41,429 nucleotides of DNA from Bryobacteraceae bacterium (GTDB lineage Bacteria > Acidobacteriota > Terriglobia > Bryobacterales > Bryobacteraceae). A model generated the notes under the pieces. That model did no database searches. It saw nothing but the letters and a program-made list of their open reading frames with translations, and was not told the DNA's origin. The stretch spans positions 1 to 41,429 of the forward strand of contig JANWXD010000033.1 in the NCBI GenBank assembly GCA_025055455.1, read 5' to 3'. The position numbers were made by a program, and so were the translations under genes. Shown here in pieces: positions 34,045 through 41,429 of this stretch (its first letter is position 1; every line of letters starts with the position of its first letter).

Positions 34045-35290
34045 TGCCTGACTTTTCAATGACCTTGTCAATAAAATCCAACCATGGAGCCAACGACGGA
34101 TGCACTCGAAAGTCGGTAACGGAATATTCAAGAACCCGGCGTGTCGCCAACAACTCTATGTGGGCCGGTTCAGTCAAACGGAACACTCCAGATCTTCGAA
34201 GTGACCGGAGGATTTCAAGCTGGGTCGGTCCAAGCCCGCGTAGGTAAGACAATCCCAGTTGGCTCACCGCCGTCTCCACGTGTGCTGATTCGATTCGTTC
34301 ACTGCCGGCCAGGGAGGCTTCCTCTCCGGCGTCGCGCGCCAGAGTAATCAGGTCGCGTAACACTCCTCCGGACGTTTCGCAAAGACGGGTCTTCTCCCCG
34401 TCGCCGATCATATTTGAGCCGTCGCGGCGGTCCAACACAGCGCGAAGCTCTTTCCGGTTCCACGGATGCGGCCCCAACGGGGTGAGGTGGTGGACACGGT
34501 CGAACTGGTCCATGACAGAGCGCGCTGGCTCGAATAGGACCGCAAGCGGGGCCGCTGAGATGACAGAGACGGTCAGGTCACGCAACAGTCGAAAATCCTG
34601 TTCAACGACTTGCCAAAAGCGCTCGGTCGTCATGAGGCGGTCCAGGCCATCGAAGATGGCCACGGGGTCGCGCCCCCGCCGGCTAGCCTCGAGGAGCGCG
34701 TTCAAGGGCTTCTTGATTTCCTTCAAGTCCCGTTGGAGAGCAGGAAACGGCCAGCGAAGCTTGCCCGGTTGCCAGGAGAATGAACTTTCTGGAGATGCCG
34801 GCTCGACCCGCTCCGGTGGCTCTGCGGACGGCTTGCCATATGCAAATTCGAAAAGCGATTTGGTTAGATCTTTAGGGAGCTGCTCAATCAGTCGCCCGCC
34901 TGTGTCTCGGTCTAAAAACAGCCTCCGTAACAAGCTCACCGACAAACCGGCAACGAGCGTACCAGCGCCTAAGCTTACCAACTCTGTCTCTCGCGGTACG
35001 TCTACATACACCGGCAGCAGACCGTCCTCCGCGAGGGTCTTCTCCGCCAGCAGTAATACGGTTGTTTTCCCCGAACCGACACCCCCCACCACGAGCTGTT
35101 GACTCCCCGGCTCCAGGTCCGCTCTTGCCGCGAGGTGCTTGTGGACTCCGCCGTGAATTTCCTCAATCACCAGTCCCCCCTCGATCGCTTCGCGAGGGGC
35201 TGCACCGGGATTGAACTGCCGCATGAACGCACGAAACCTTTCCCTGCGCGTCAGCGGCGGCGATCCGACCTGTTCCACGGATTCCGGCAC
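34037..35290 (-). CDS. P-loop ATPase, STAND/KAP-like, of unknown role
   Basis: A 417-residue NTPase. Walker A is GGVGSGKT (residues 69-76), Walker B is PVAIFDGLDRL (209-219, Asp214 and Asp217), with a short insertion between. A C-terminal winged-helix-like part (GLGPTQLEILRSLRRSGVFR; VLEYSVTDFRVHPSLAPWLD) fits STAND-type architecture. The start is the GTG at 35290 supported by GAGGAGGA at 35294-35301. It is the first of three overlapping genes, with downstream overlaps of 8 and 4 nt. A sampled 60-nt line of the cassette (33301-33360) is 48% GC, below neighbouring genes, suggesting recent acquisition. Such ATPases occur in anti-phage and other conflict systems, but no named family is assured. 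Confidence 0.8.
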   Translation of the reverse strand: MPESVEQVGSPPLTRRERFRAFMRQFNPGAAPREAIEGGLVIEEIHGGVHKHLAARADLEPGSQQLVVGGVGSGKTTVLLLAEKTLAEDGLLPVYVDVPRETELVSLGAGTLVAGLSVSLLRRLFLDRDTGGRLIEQLPKDLTKSLFEFAYGKPSAEPPERVEPASPESSFSWQPGKLRWPFPALQRDLKEIKKPLNALLEASRRGRDPVAIFDGLDRLMTTERFWQVVEQDFRLLRDLTVSVISAAPLAVLFEPARSVMDQFDRVHHLTPLGPHPWNRKELRAVLDRRDGSNMIGDGEKTRLCETSGGVLRDLITLARDAGEEASLAGSERIESAHVETAVSQLGLSYLRGLGPTQLEILRSLRRSGVFRLTEPAHIELLATRRVLEYSVTDFRVHPSLAPWLDFIDKVIEKSGNE

Positions 35291-35488
35291 CCGTCCTCCT
35301 CAACCAAGCATATCGCTTCCGGCACGGCGGCCTGGAGTTTGCGGTTCAAGCTTGGGGTGCAGCTCGAAGGGGGCGCAAACTCGCAGGTTGATGCTCCAAC
35401 CGTCTTTCGCTTGCAAGAGCCCACTTCTCCGGCTCGCTTTGCGAGAACCTGATTTTTCGGCGCCTCGGCGTCGCGCCCGCCCGTACGG

Positions 35489-38400
35489 TCAAAATTCCAG
35501 TTTCAAGCCGAACTGCATTTCGCGGGGCCGCTGTGCAGAGCTGATGCTGCCGAAGACCGGCGCCGTCACGTTGGTGATCCGGTTGGGCTGATGGAAGTTG
35601 GCGCGATTGAACAAGTTGAAAAACTCCACTCGGAATTGTAAGTTGTAGCGCTCCGACAGCGCGGTATGCTTCGTCACGCTGAAATCCCACAGGTTCAGAC
35701 CCGGACCGATCAGGATATTGCGCCCGGAGGTGCCGAAGCGCGTCGCGCCGGCCGGCAGATCCACGAAGGACGACGTCGTGACGCCGCAAGCCGGATTGCG
35801 GCGGTCCACGATGTAGCAATCCGGGTTTCGCGGCCGGTATGTCACCGGTCCGACCACGTCCGGACGGTCCGCGATGCCGTCGCCGTTGACGTCACCGCTC
35901 ATCAGCGGGGTCGTGGGAAAACCACTCTGGAACTGGGTGATGCCGCTGATTTCCCAGCCTCCCAGAATCTTGTCCGCGGCCGGGCTCCGGTCGGACAGGA
36001 ACCTGCGACCCCGCCCGAACGGCAGCTCCCAGACATAGCTGGTCACGAAGCGATGCCGGACGTCGAAGCCCGAAAGGCCCCGGGAATAGCCCCGCAGGTC
36101 GCGCGGGTTGCCGCCGCCGGTATCAAAGCCGCCGCCCCGGTCGCCGGAGCCCCGTTCGCTGGACAGATCGATGGACTTGGACCACGTATACGCCGTAAGG
36201 AACGACAGACCGCGCATGGCCCGCTTCTGGGCCTTCACCTGAAGAGAGTGATAGTTGGATGTGACGTAGGAGTCCAGGCTCAGCGCGGTGCCCCAACGAG
36301 GAAATGGCCGCCGGGCTTGAATGGTAGCGGTCGGCCCCGGAGTCGGGATGTTGTAGAAGATCAGTTCTCCCAGGGCCGTGCCCTTGTTGGCCACGTAGCC
36401 CACGTCGAGGCTAACCCGGCCGGGGAATTCCCGCTGGATCGTCAGGTTCCAGTGCTGGGTGTACCCTTCCCGAAAGTTGGGATTGATGTTCTGTGTGCCA
36501 ATCACCAAGGGCGCCGTGGCGCCGACGAAGGGATCGGCGATGTTGATCTGGGGCGTGGCGGTGGAGGAGGTGACCTGCTGCGTCTCGGCAAACGGCGGCT
36601 GGCGGCGGTTGATGACGAAGTTATTCACAAAATTTTGGGAATTCGTGTAAAAGATGCCATAGCCGCCGCGGATCACCGTTTTCGGCGTGAGCGTGTACGC
36701 AAAACCGAAGCGGGGCGCCCAGTTATTGCGATCCGCACGGTACAGAGCACGAGCGCTGACGCCGCTGAGGCCCAGCAGGTTTTTCGCCTCGGCGCTGTTG
36801 GCCACGATAATTTGCCCGGGAAGGCCCGTACCATAGTCATTCAGAAGCGGATAGAAAACCGAGCGCCGGTTCAGTATGTCCACTAGCGGGCTGACATACT
36901 CGTAGCGCACCCCCAGGTTGAAGGTCAAGTTCCGAGTGACTTTCCAATCGTCGTTGATGTAGTAACCGTGCCACGTCGAGCGACCGGTTTCCACGCCTTT
37001 GCCCACCACGCGCGAGGCGCTGAACGGAAACCCGAGGATGAAGTCCGCGAAGGCGTGCCCCGTGAAGTCGCCGCGAAAGTTGAAGCTGCCGCGCCGCAAA
37101 CCCGTGACCGGCCCGGGCGTGTTCTGTTGGTACCGGGTCACGGTGAAGCCCGACTTCAACGTGTGTTGGGATCGGATCCACGTGAGGCTGCCCGCATAGT
37201 TGAACTCATTGGATATATCGCGCTGCGTGTTGAAATCACCCTCGCCGAAAGGCGTCAAGGTGATGCCGGTAAAGGTCAGCGTCGGCGCGCCCTCGAACTG
37301 GGGTCCCGCCAAGGGGTTGTTAATGCCGTACTGCGCGTAAGTGCCCACCTTGCCGGTGTTTGGACTGCGCTGAACGAATTCCGATCGAGTAAATGCGAAG
37401 CGCAGCTCGCCGAGCAGGACCGGCGTGAAGATGTGGGTGTGTGCGAGGGAGGCGACGTGATTGCGCGGCGGGATGATCTGTTCGAAGGTCGGCAGCAGGG
37501 GCGTGCTCACTTCGTCGCGGGCGGCGCGGGAGTAACGCCCCGTCAGCCGATCGCCGCTGCGGACGTCCCAGTCGCCCTTGACCGTGAACTGGTCGTCGGT
37601 GATTTCTACCGGCCGCGTGACCAGCAGATTGTTGGCCAGACGCGTCGCGTCGCCGAGGTTCTGCGCCGGCCAGTTCGCGATCGCTGTCTGCGCCGTGCGA
37701 CTGAACCGGGAAGCCGGAATGCGGTTGCCCGGAAAGGGTTGTCCAGAAGCCATCGGGTCGCGCAACACCAGGTTCGGCACCGCGGAAAAGTCGCCTTGGC
37801 GCCACGGCGCTACGGGCACCGACCGGAACGTCTCCACGCCGCGTCGCTCTCGCGTGCCCTCGTAGTTGACGAAGAAGAAGACGTGGTTGCGCACGATGGG
37901 GCCTCCGGCCGCGACCCCGAACTGATTGCGGTTGAGCTTGCTCCGGCGCGGCAGGAAGAAATTCCGGGCGTCGAACTTGTCGTTGCGCACGAATTCGAAC
38001 AGCGCACCGTGAAACTCGTTAGTCCCCGACTTGGTGATCAGGCTAATCTGTCCCCAGGCCGAGTGGCCGAACTCGGCCGAATAGGAGTTCGACTGCACCT
38101 GGAACTCCTGGATGGCGTCAATCGAGGGTTTGATGGCGATATTGCCGAACTGGCGGGCATTGTTGCTGGCGCCGTCCATGACAAAGTTGTTGTAATTGTC
38201 CCGCCCCCCGATGGCGACGCCCGAGCCGAGGGACCCGGTGGCCGCGCCGCTGGCATAGGTGATCGCCCCCGGACGGGTGACCGCCCCCGGCGCCAGCAGC
38301 ACGAGCTGCGAGAAATCCCGCCCGTTCAAAGGGATCTGCGTGTTGTAGCGGTTATCGATCACCTGGCCCACGGCCGCGTTCTCCGACTGCAGCAGCACCG

Positions 38401-38764
38401 CCTGACCTGTGACGCTGACGGTCTCGGTGAGCTGCCCGACTTCGAGCGTCAAGTCAATGCGCGCTTCCTGGTTCACCTCGAGGACGATGCCGCTGACGGT
38501 AGTGCGCTTGAAGCCGGCCATCTCGGCCGTGACCGAGTAGGTGCCCACCGGCAGCGCGGGAATGACGTACATGCCGCTCGGGGTGGTGCGCGTCTCGCGC
38601 CGGAGTCCAGTCTCGGCCTGGGTGACGCGGACAAGAGCGTTCGGCACGACGGCGCCGCTCGGGTCCGTAACCGTGCCCACGATCGTTGCCGTGGTCTGCG
38701 CGCGCGCCGCCAAGCCCGCGCTCAAAATGACGATAAAGCTCGCGCACAACCAATGGTGCTTCAT
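35489..38764 (-). CDS. TonB-dependent receptor, Oar-like with CarboxypepD_reg N-terminal domain
   Basis: A 1091-residue outer-membrane receptor of the kind expanded in acidobacteria. A signal peptide (FIVILSAGLAARAQ) is followed by a carboxypeptidase-regulatory-like beta sandwich (about 25-105, ATIVGTVTDPSGAVVPNALV; GTYSVTAEMAGFKRTTVSGI). The plug domain spans roughly 115-230 (QLTETVSVTGQAVLLQS; QIPLNGRDFSQLVLLAPG; DAIQEFQVQSNSYSAEFGHS), and the rest is a large beta barrel ending in EMQFGLKLEF with the terminal Phe of outer-membrane proteins. GGGGGAGGGA lies just before the ATG (38767-38776). Members import large substrates such as siderophores or glycans; the substrate here is unknown. A divergent gene starts at 39008. 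Confidence 0.92.
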   Translation of the reverse strand: MKHHWLCASFIVILSAGLAARAQTTATIVGTVTDPSGAVVPNALVRVTQAETGLRRETRTTPSGMYVIPALPVGTYSVTAEMAGFKRTTVSGIVLEVNQEARIDLTLEVGQLTETVSVTGQAVLLQSENAAVGQVIDNRYNTQIPLNGRDFSQLVLLAPGAVTRPGAITYASGAATGSLGSGVAIGGRDNYNNFVMDGASNNARQFGNIAIKPSIDAIQEFQVQSNSYSAEFGHSAWGQISLITKSGTNEFHGALFEFVRNDKFDARNFFLPRRSKLNRNQFGVAAGGPIVRNHVFFFVNYEGTRERRGVETFRSVPVAPWRQGDFSAVPNLVLRDPMASGQPFPGNRIPASRFSRTAQTAIANWPAQNLGDATRLANNLLVTRPVEITDDQFTVKGDWDVRSGDRLTGRYSRAARDEVSTPLLPTFEQIIPPRNHVASLAHTHIFTPVLLGELRFAFTRSEFVQRSPNTGKVGTYAQYGINNPLAGPQFEGAPTLTFTGITLTPFGEGDFNTQRDISNEFNYAGSLTWIRSQHTLKSGFTVTRYQQNTPGPVTGLRRGSFNFRGDFTGHAFADFILGFPFSASRVVGKGVETGRSTWHGYYINDDWKVTRNLTFNLGVRYEYVSPLVDILNRRSVFYPLLNDYGTGLPGQIIVANSAEAKNLLGLSGVSARALYRADRNNWAPRFGFAYTLTPKTVIRGGYGIFYTNSQNFVNNFVINRRQPPFAETQQVTSSTATPQINIADPFVGATAPLVIGTQNINPNFREGYTQHWNLTIQREFPGRVSLDVGYVANKGTALGELIFYNIPTPGPTATIQARRPFPRWGTALSLDSYVTSNYHSLQVKAQKRAMRGLSFLTAYTWSKSIDLSSERGSGDRGGGFDTGGGNPRDLRGYSRGLSGFDVRHRFVTSYVWELPFGRGRRFLSDRSPAADKILGGWEISGITQFQSGFPTTPLMSGDVNGDGIADRPDVVGPVTYRPRNPDCYIVDRRNPACGVTTSSFVDLPAGATRFGTSGRNILIGPGLNLWDFSVTKHTALSERYNLQFRVEFFNLFNRANFHQPNRITNVTAPVFGSISSAQRPREMQFGLKLEF

Positions 38765-39007
38765 AATCCCTCCCCCCTCGAACCCGGACCTCCAAGCCTC
38801 GGAGCCGATTCAACGCCAATGTATCCTTCTACGCCTCGCGCGTCAAGCCTTCGTGTTTCAGCATCCCGTGAGCCCGCTATGCAGCACGCCGTTTTTCGCC
38901 GCCTGGCAAAGCTGCTCTCGTCCGACAGACGACGAGCGCGCCGCGGCGGGAGGACTCCTCCGGACCCTTCACCGCCCGTGCTAGCATACCCGCAGGCGGC
39001 AACGAAG

Positions 39008-39655
39008 TTGAGTCTCGCGCAGTGGTTCGTCCGGATCTGCCTGGGCGTGGCGCCGCTCATGGGGGAACAAGCGCTCACCGTCCGGGGCGTGCTCATCGAG
39101 TGGGAAGGCTCCGCGCACGCCGGCGAATTCGCCATCCGGCACGTGGCTACCTTCGAGGTGTATCGCATCCTCTATGACGCGCGGACCGACTTCCAATTTG
39201 ACGGCGGCCCCTTTTCGATGACCGAGGCGCGCCTCGGAGACGTCTTCGAAGTGACCGCCGAGCCGCCCCCGGGGCGCCTCGGCAGCCTGGCCCGCACGGT
39301 CCGGGTCCTCCAGCGCGGCCCCGAGCCTCCGCCGCCACCCCGCCGACGTGCCCGCCCCCGGCCCGTCCCCTTCGCCGATGACCGCTTTCCCCGCGGCAAT
39401 CTCGCTCTCGCCGGGGTGGTTATCCGCGTGGATCCCGGCGCCTTGGTGCTGCGCACGCGGCGCGACGGCGAAAAAATCTTCCTCTTGCGCCCAGACACCC
39501 GCTACAGCGAGGACGGCGCTCCGGTGGAAGCCTCCGCTTTGCGCGTGAACACCCCCGTCTTCGTCCGCGCTGGGTTGAACTTCAACCAGGAGCTGGAGGC
39601 CTATCAGGTGATGTGGGGCCGGATCCTTGCCCCGACGGCCCGCCGCTTCCGCTGA
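39008..39655 (+). CDS. Secreted DUF5666-like protein
   Basis: A 215-residue protein. I chose the TTG at 39008 because AGGCGG lies 8 nt upstream (38994-38999) and a TAGCAT box (38982-38987) precedes that; an in-frame ATG at 39059 is the conservative alternative. The N terminus from the TTG (SLAQWFVRICLGVAPLMG) is hydrophobic. Two beta-rich units follow, separated by a proline/arginine linker (PEPPPPPRRRARPRPVP). The second, GVVIRVDPGALVLRTRRDGE to RVNTPVFVRAGLNFNQELEA and VMWGRI, resembles DUF5666. The first (LTVRGVLIEWEGSAHAGEFA; YRILYDARTDFQFDGG) may be a relative. Function unknown. The next gap, 39656-39850, shows nothing recognisable. Confidence 0.6.
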   Translation: MSLAQWFVRICLGVAPLMGEQALTVRGVLIEWEGSAHAGEFAIRHVATFEVYRILYDARTDFQFDGGPFSMTEARLGDVFEVTAEPPPGRLGSLARTVRVLQRGPEPPPPPRRRARPRPVPFADDRFPRGNLALAGVVIRVDPGALVLRTRRDGEKIFLLRPDTRYSEDGAPVEASALRVNTPVFVRAGLNFNQELEAYQVMWGRILAPTARRFR

Positions 39656-39850
39656 ACCGCCGAGCGAGGCAAACGGAGTCCAGCTTGTCGAACACACCGC
39701 CCGTTCCCTCGGCCGCCGCCGTGCGCCCGCCGGTCTCCCGGCCCCGAACGCAAACCAGGCGCTTGTTGACCGTCCTCTCCGTACGCCTTCCGTGCGTGGC
39801 GTTTCATCGCGCCAGGGAAACGCGCCCTGTTCTCGCCCCGTCGAACCTGT

Positions 39851-39859
39851 TGTTATACT
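39851..39859 (+). promoter_or_regulatory. Candidate extended -10 promoter of the NHL-repeat gene
   Basis: TGTTATACT fits an extended -10 element (TGn then TATACT) and lies 37 nt before the ATG at 39897. The -35 region is weak, as expected for extended -10 promoters. Confidence 0.55.
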
Positions 39860-39896
39860 AGTCGTGTCCCCGTCCCAATCGGTGTATCGCACCCGT

Positions 39897-41429
39897 ATGA
39901 GAATTCTCGCCTTGATCCTGGCGGCCGGGCTGGCGACAGCCGCCGATTTCCGAACGGGACAGGCGGCGCGCGTGGTCATCGGCCAGCGCACCTTCAGCGC
40001 CCAGGATCCGAGTTTCAGCGACGAGACCCTAGGAGCGGTGGGCGGGGTGGCGTACGCCAACGACATGCTTTTCGTGGCCGACGCCAACCGCGTGGGCGCC
40101 ACGCCCCTGAACCATCGGGTGCTGATCTTCAAGGATCTGTCGCGCATGATCCCCGCCCCCACCGACGAGCTGCAATACGACCGGCGGTGTCCGGCCTGCC
40201 GCGGCAAAGCCACCCTCGTGCTGGGCCAGACCGATTTCACCAAGAACGACATCGGTCTGTCGCAGACCGGCTTGCGGTTGCCCACGGCCGTGGCCAGCGA
40301 CGGCGTGCGCCTCGTGGTGGCCGACACCGACAACAATCGTGTGCTCATCTGGAACCGCATCCCGGATGCCCACGGTGCCCCGGCCGATGTGGTCGTCGGG
40401 CAACCGGACTTTCGGAGCAACGCGGCGCCCCGGCCGCCGAATGCCCGTTCTTTGCGCGGCCCGCAGGGTGTTTGGATCCAGGACGGCCGTCTCTTCGTGG
40501 CCGACACGCAAAACCACCGCGTGCTGATCTGGAACTCGATCCCCACCGCCAACGGGGCGCCCGCCGACATCGTCCTCGGTCAGCCCGATTTCACCACCTT
40601 CGTCCAGGACGACCTGACGCGGTCCCCCGTAAAGCCCGCGGCCAACACGTTGCTGAACCCGGTTTCGGTCACCTCTGACGGCCAGCGGCTCTATGTCGCC
40701 GACTTGGGCCACAATCGCGTGCTCATTTGGAACTCCATTCCCACGCGGAACCAGCAGCCGGCCGACGTGGTGGTGGGCCAGCCGGACATGGAAAGCGCCG
40801 TGCCCAACAACGTCCAGAAGCTGTGCGCGCCCACGGGCAAAGACTCCGAGGGGAAGGACATCTTTCCGAAACTCTGTGGCGCGACCCTGGACTTTCCCCG
40901 CTTTGCCCTCTCCGACGGCCGCCGCCTGTTCATCTCCGACGGCGGCAATGACCGCGTGCTGGTGTTCAACAGCATTCCCACCTTCAACGGCCAGAGCGCC
41001 GACGCGATTTTGGGGCAACCTGACGCTCAGGTGAACATGGCCTCCGACAGCGCCGACCCGCTGCGCCGCTCCAGCGCCGACTCGGTGCGTACCCCAATGG
41101 GTTTGGCCTGGGACGGCACCAACCTCTACGTGGCGGATCCGTTCAACCGCCGCGTGCTGGTCTTCAGCCTGGCCGAGCCGGTTTTGCCCTTTACCGCCGT
41201 GCGCAACTCCGCCAGCTTGCAAGTCTTCGCCACGGGTGCCGTGACGTTTTCGGGCGAGGTCAAAGAAAACGACGAAGTCACCATCAAGATCGCCGGCAAG
41301 GAGTACAAGTACAAGATCGCCAAGGGAGACACCTTCGCCAAGCTCGTCGAGAAGCTGGCGGAAATCATCAATGCCGGGGCGGGCGATCCCAACGTCACCG
41401 CCACGCCGAATACGACGCTGGGCGCCATC
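39897..41429 (+). CDS. NHL-repeat beta-propeller secreted protein (3' end outside window)
   Basis: The open frame runs for 511 codons from the ATG at 39897 to the end of the window. A signal peptide (MRILALILAAGLATAADFRT) precedes at least five NHL-type blades, each carrying a close variant of FVADTQNHRVLIWNSIPT and of VVGQPDF. Examples: VVADTDNNRVLIWNRIPDA, YVADLGHNRVLIWNSIPT, FISDGGNDRVLVFNSIPT and YVADPFNRRVLVFSLAEP. Two cysteine residues occur early (RRCPACRGK). The last visible part (RNSASLQVFATGAVTFSGEV) leads into a different C-terminal region. Such repeats form beta-propellers used for binding or scaffolding; the ligand is unknown. Confidence 0.9.
   Translation, partial: MRILALILAAGLATAADFRTGQAARVVIGQRTFSAQDPSFSDETLGAVGGVAYANDMLFVADANRVGATPLNHRVLIFKDLSRMIPAPTDELQYDRRCPACRGKATLVLGQTDFTKNDIGLSQTGLRLPTAVASDGVRLVVADTDNNRVLIWNRIPDAHGAPADVVVGQPDFRSNAAPRPPNARSLRGPQGVWIQDGRLFVADTQNHRVLIWNSIPTANGAPADIVLGQPDFTTFVQDDLTRSPVKPAANTLLNPVSVTSDGQRLYVADLGHNRVLIWNSIPTRNQQPADVVVGQPDMESAVPNNVQKLCAPTGKDSEGKDIFPKLCGATLDFPRFALSDGRRLFISDGGNDRVLVFNSIPTFNGQSADAILGQPDAQVNMASDSADPLRRSSADSVRTPMGLAWDGTNLYVADPFNRRVLVFSLAEPVLPFTAVRNSASLQVFATGAVTFSGEVKENDEVTIKIAGKEYKYKIAKGDTFAKLVEKLAEIINAGAGDPNVTATPNTTLGAI

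Noticed and set aside
35440-35460. CTCGC-TTT-GCGAG hairpin followed by TGATTTTT on the plus strand
   Set aside because: It has terminator shape, but no plus-strand gene ends upstream; the genes around it run on the minus strand and would meet it without a T-tract.

Overview
The window looks like a high-GC chromosomal segment of an acidobacterium, most like the Solibacter/Bryobacter lineage. This is a judgement from gene content, not from a marker gene. The pointers are: an Oar-like TonB-dependent receptor with an N-terminal carboxypeptidase-regulatory domain; a TPR protein followed by an FG-GAP/CRTAC1 protein; Tat-exported TIM-barrel 'isomerases' next to a Gfo/Idh/MocA oxidoreductase; a DUF1549/DUF1553 plus DUF1501 pair; and an NHL-repeat secreted protein. 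No rRNA, tRNA, CRISPR array or insertion sequence was found.

Layout. 1-5481 (minus): a partial FG-GAP protein, a TPR protein, two sugar-phosphate isomerase-like proteins and a Gfo/Idh/MocA oxidoreductase, several with twin-arginine N termini. 5532-14216: sugar-acid catabolism (YjhG/YagF-type dehydratase, zinc alcohol/polyol dehydrogenase, galactarate dehydratase) interrupted by a VapBC-type toxin-antitoxin pair and an McrBC restriction locus. In that locus mcrC is intact, but mcrB carries five frame disruptions, one of which removes the Walker A lysine. 14230-16838 (minus): scpA, scpB, an RluB-type pseudouridine synthase and a CoA-binding protein, which is ordinary core genome.

17281-26922 (minus) is one long, tightly packed respiratory gene run. 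In transcription order it holds a Rieske protein, split cytochrome b (b6-like plus subunit-IV-like), an eight-haem c-type cytochrome with a long coiled-coil region, a cupredoxin-like lipoprotein, haem o synthase (ctaB), an ABC-2 type ATPase/permease pair and a Sco-type copper chaperone. It encodes a quinol:cytochrome c oxidoreductase of b6f-like architecture together with factors for assembling a haem-copper oxidase; the oxidase itself is not in the window.

27210-32770: an outer-membrane barrel-like protein, the DUF1549/DUF1553-DUF1501 pair and a rhamnulokinase. 32889-35290 (minus) is an overlapping three-gene cassette: a STAND/KAP-like P-loop ATPase, a 196-residue protein with a segment resembling accessory regions of STAND NTPases, and a third gene that runs through a single-base frameshift into what looks like intergenic DNA. 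This is the best candidate in the window for an undescribed conflict (defence-type) system. 35489-41429: the TonB-dependent receptor, a DUF5666-like secreted protein and an NHL-repeat protein that runs off the end.

Most genes are in the expected frame without interruption. The only coding frames I found broken are mcrB and the third cassette gene, both in defence-type loci. This fits relaxed selection, but consensus indel errors cannot be excluded from sequence alone.
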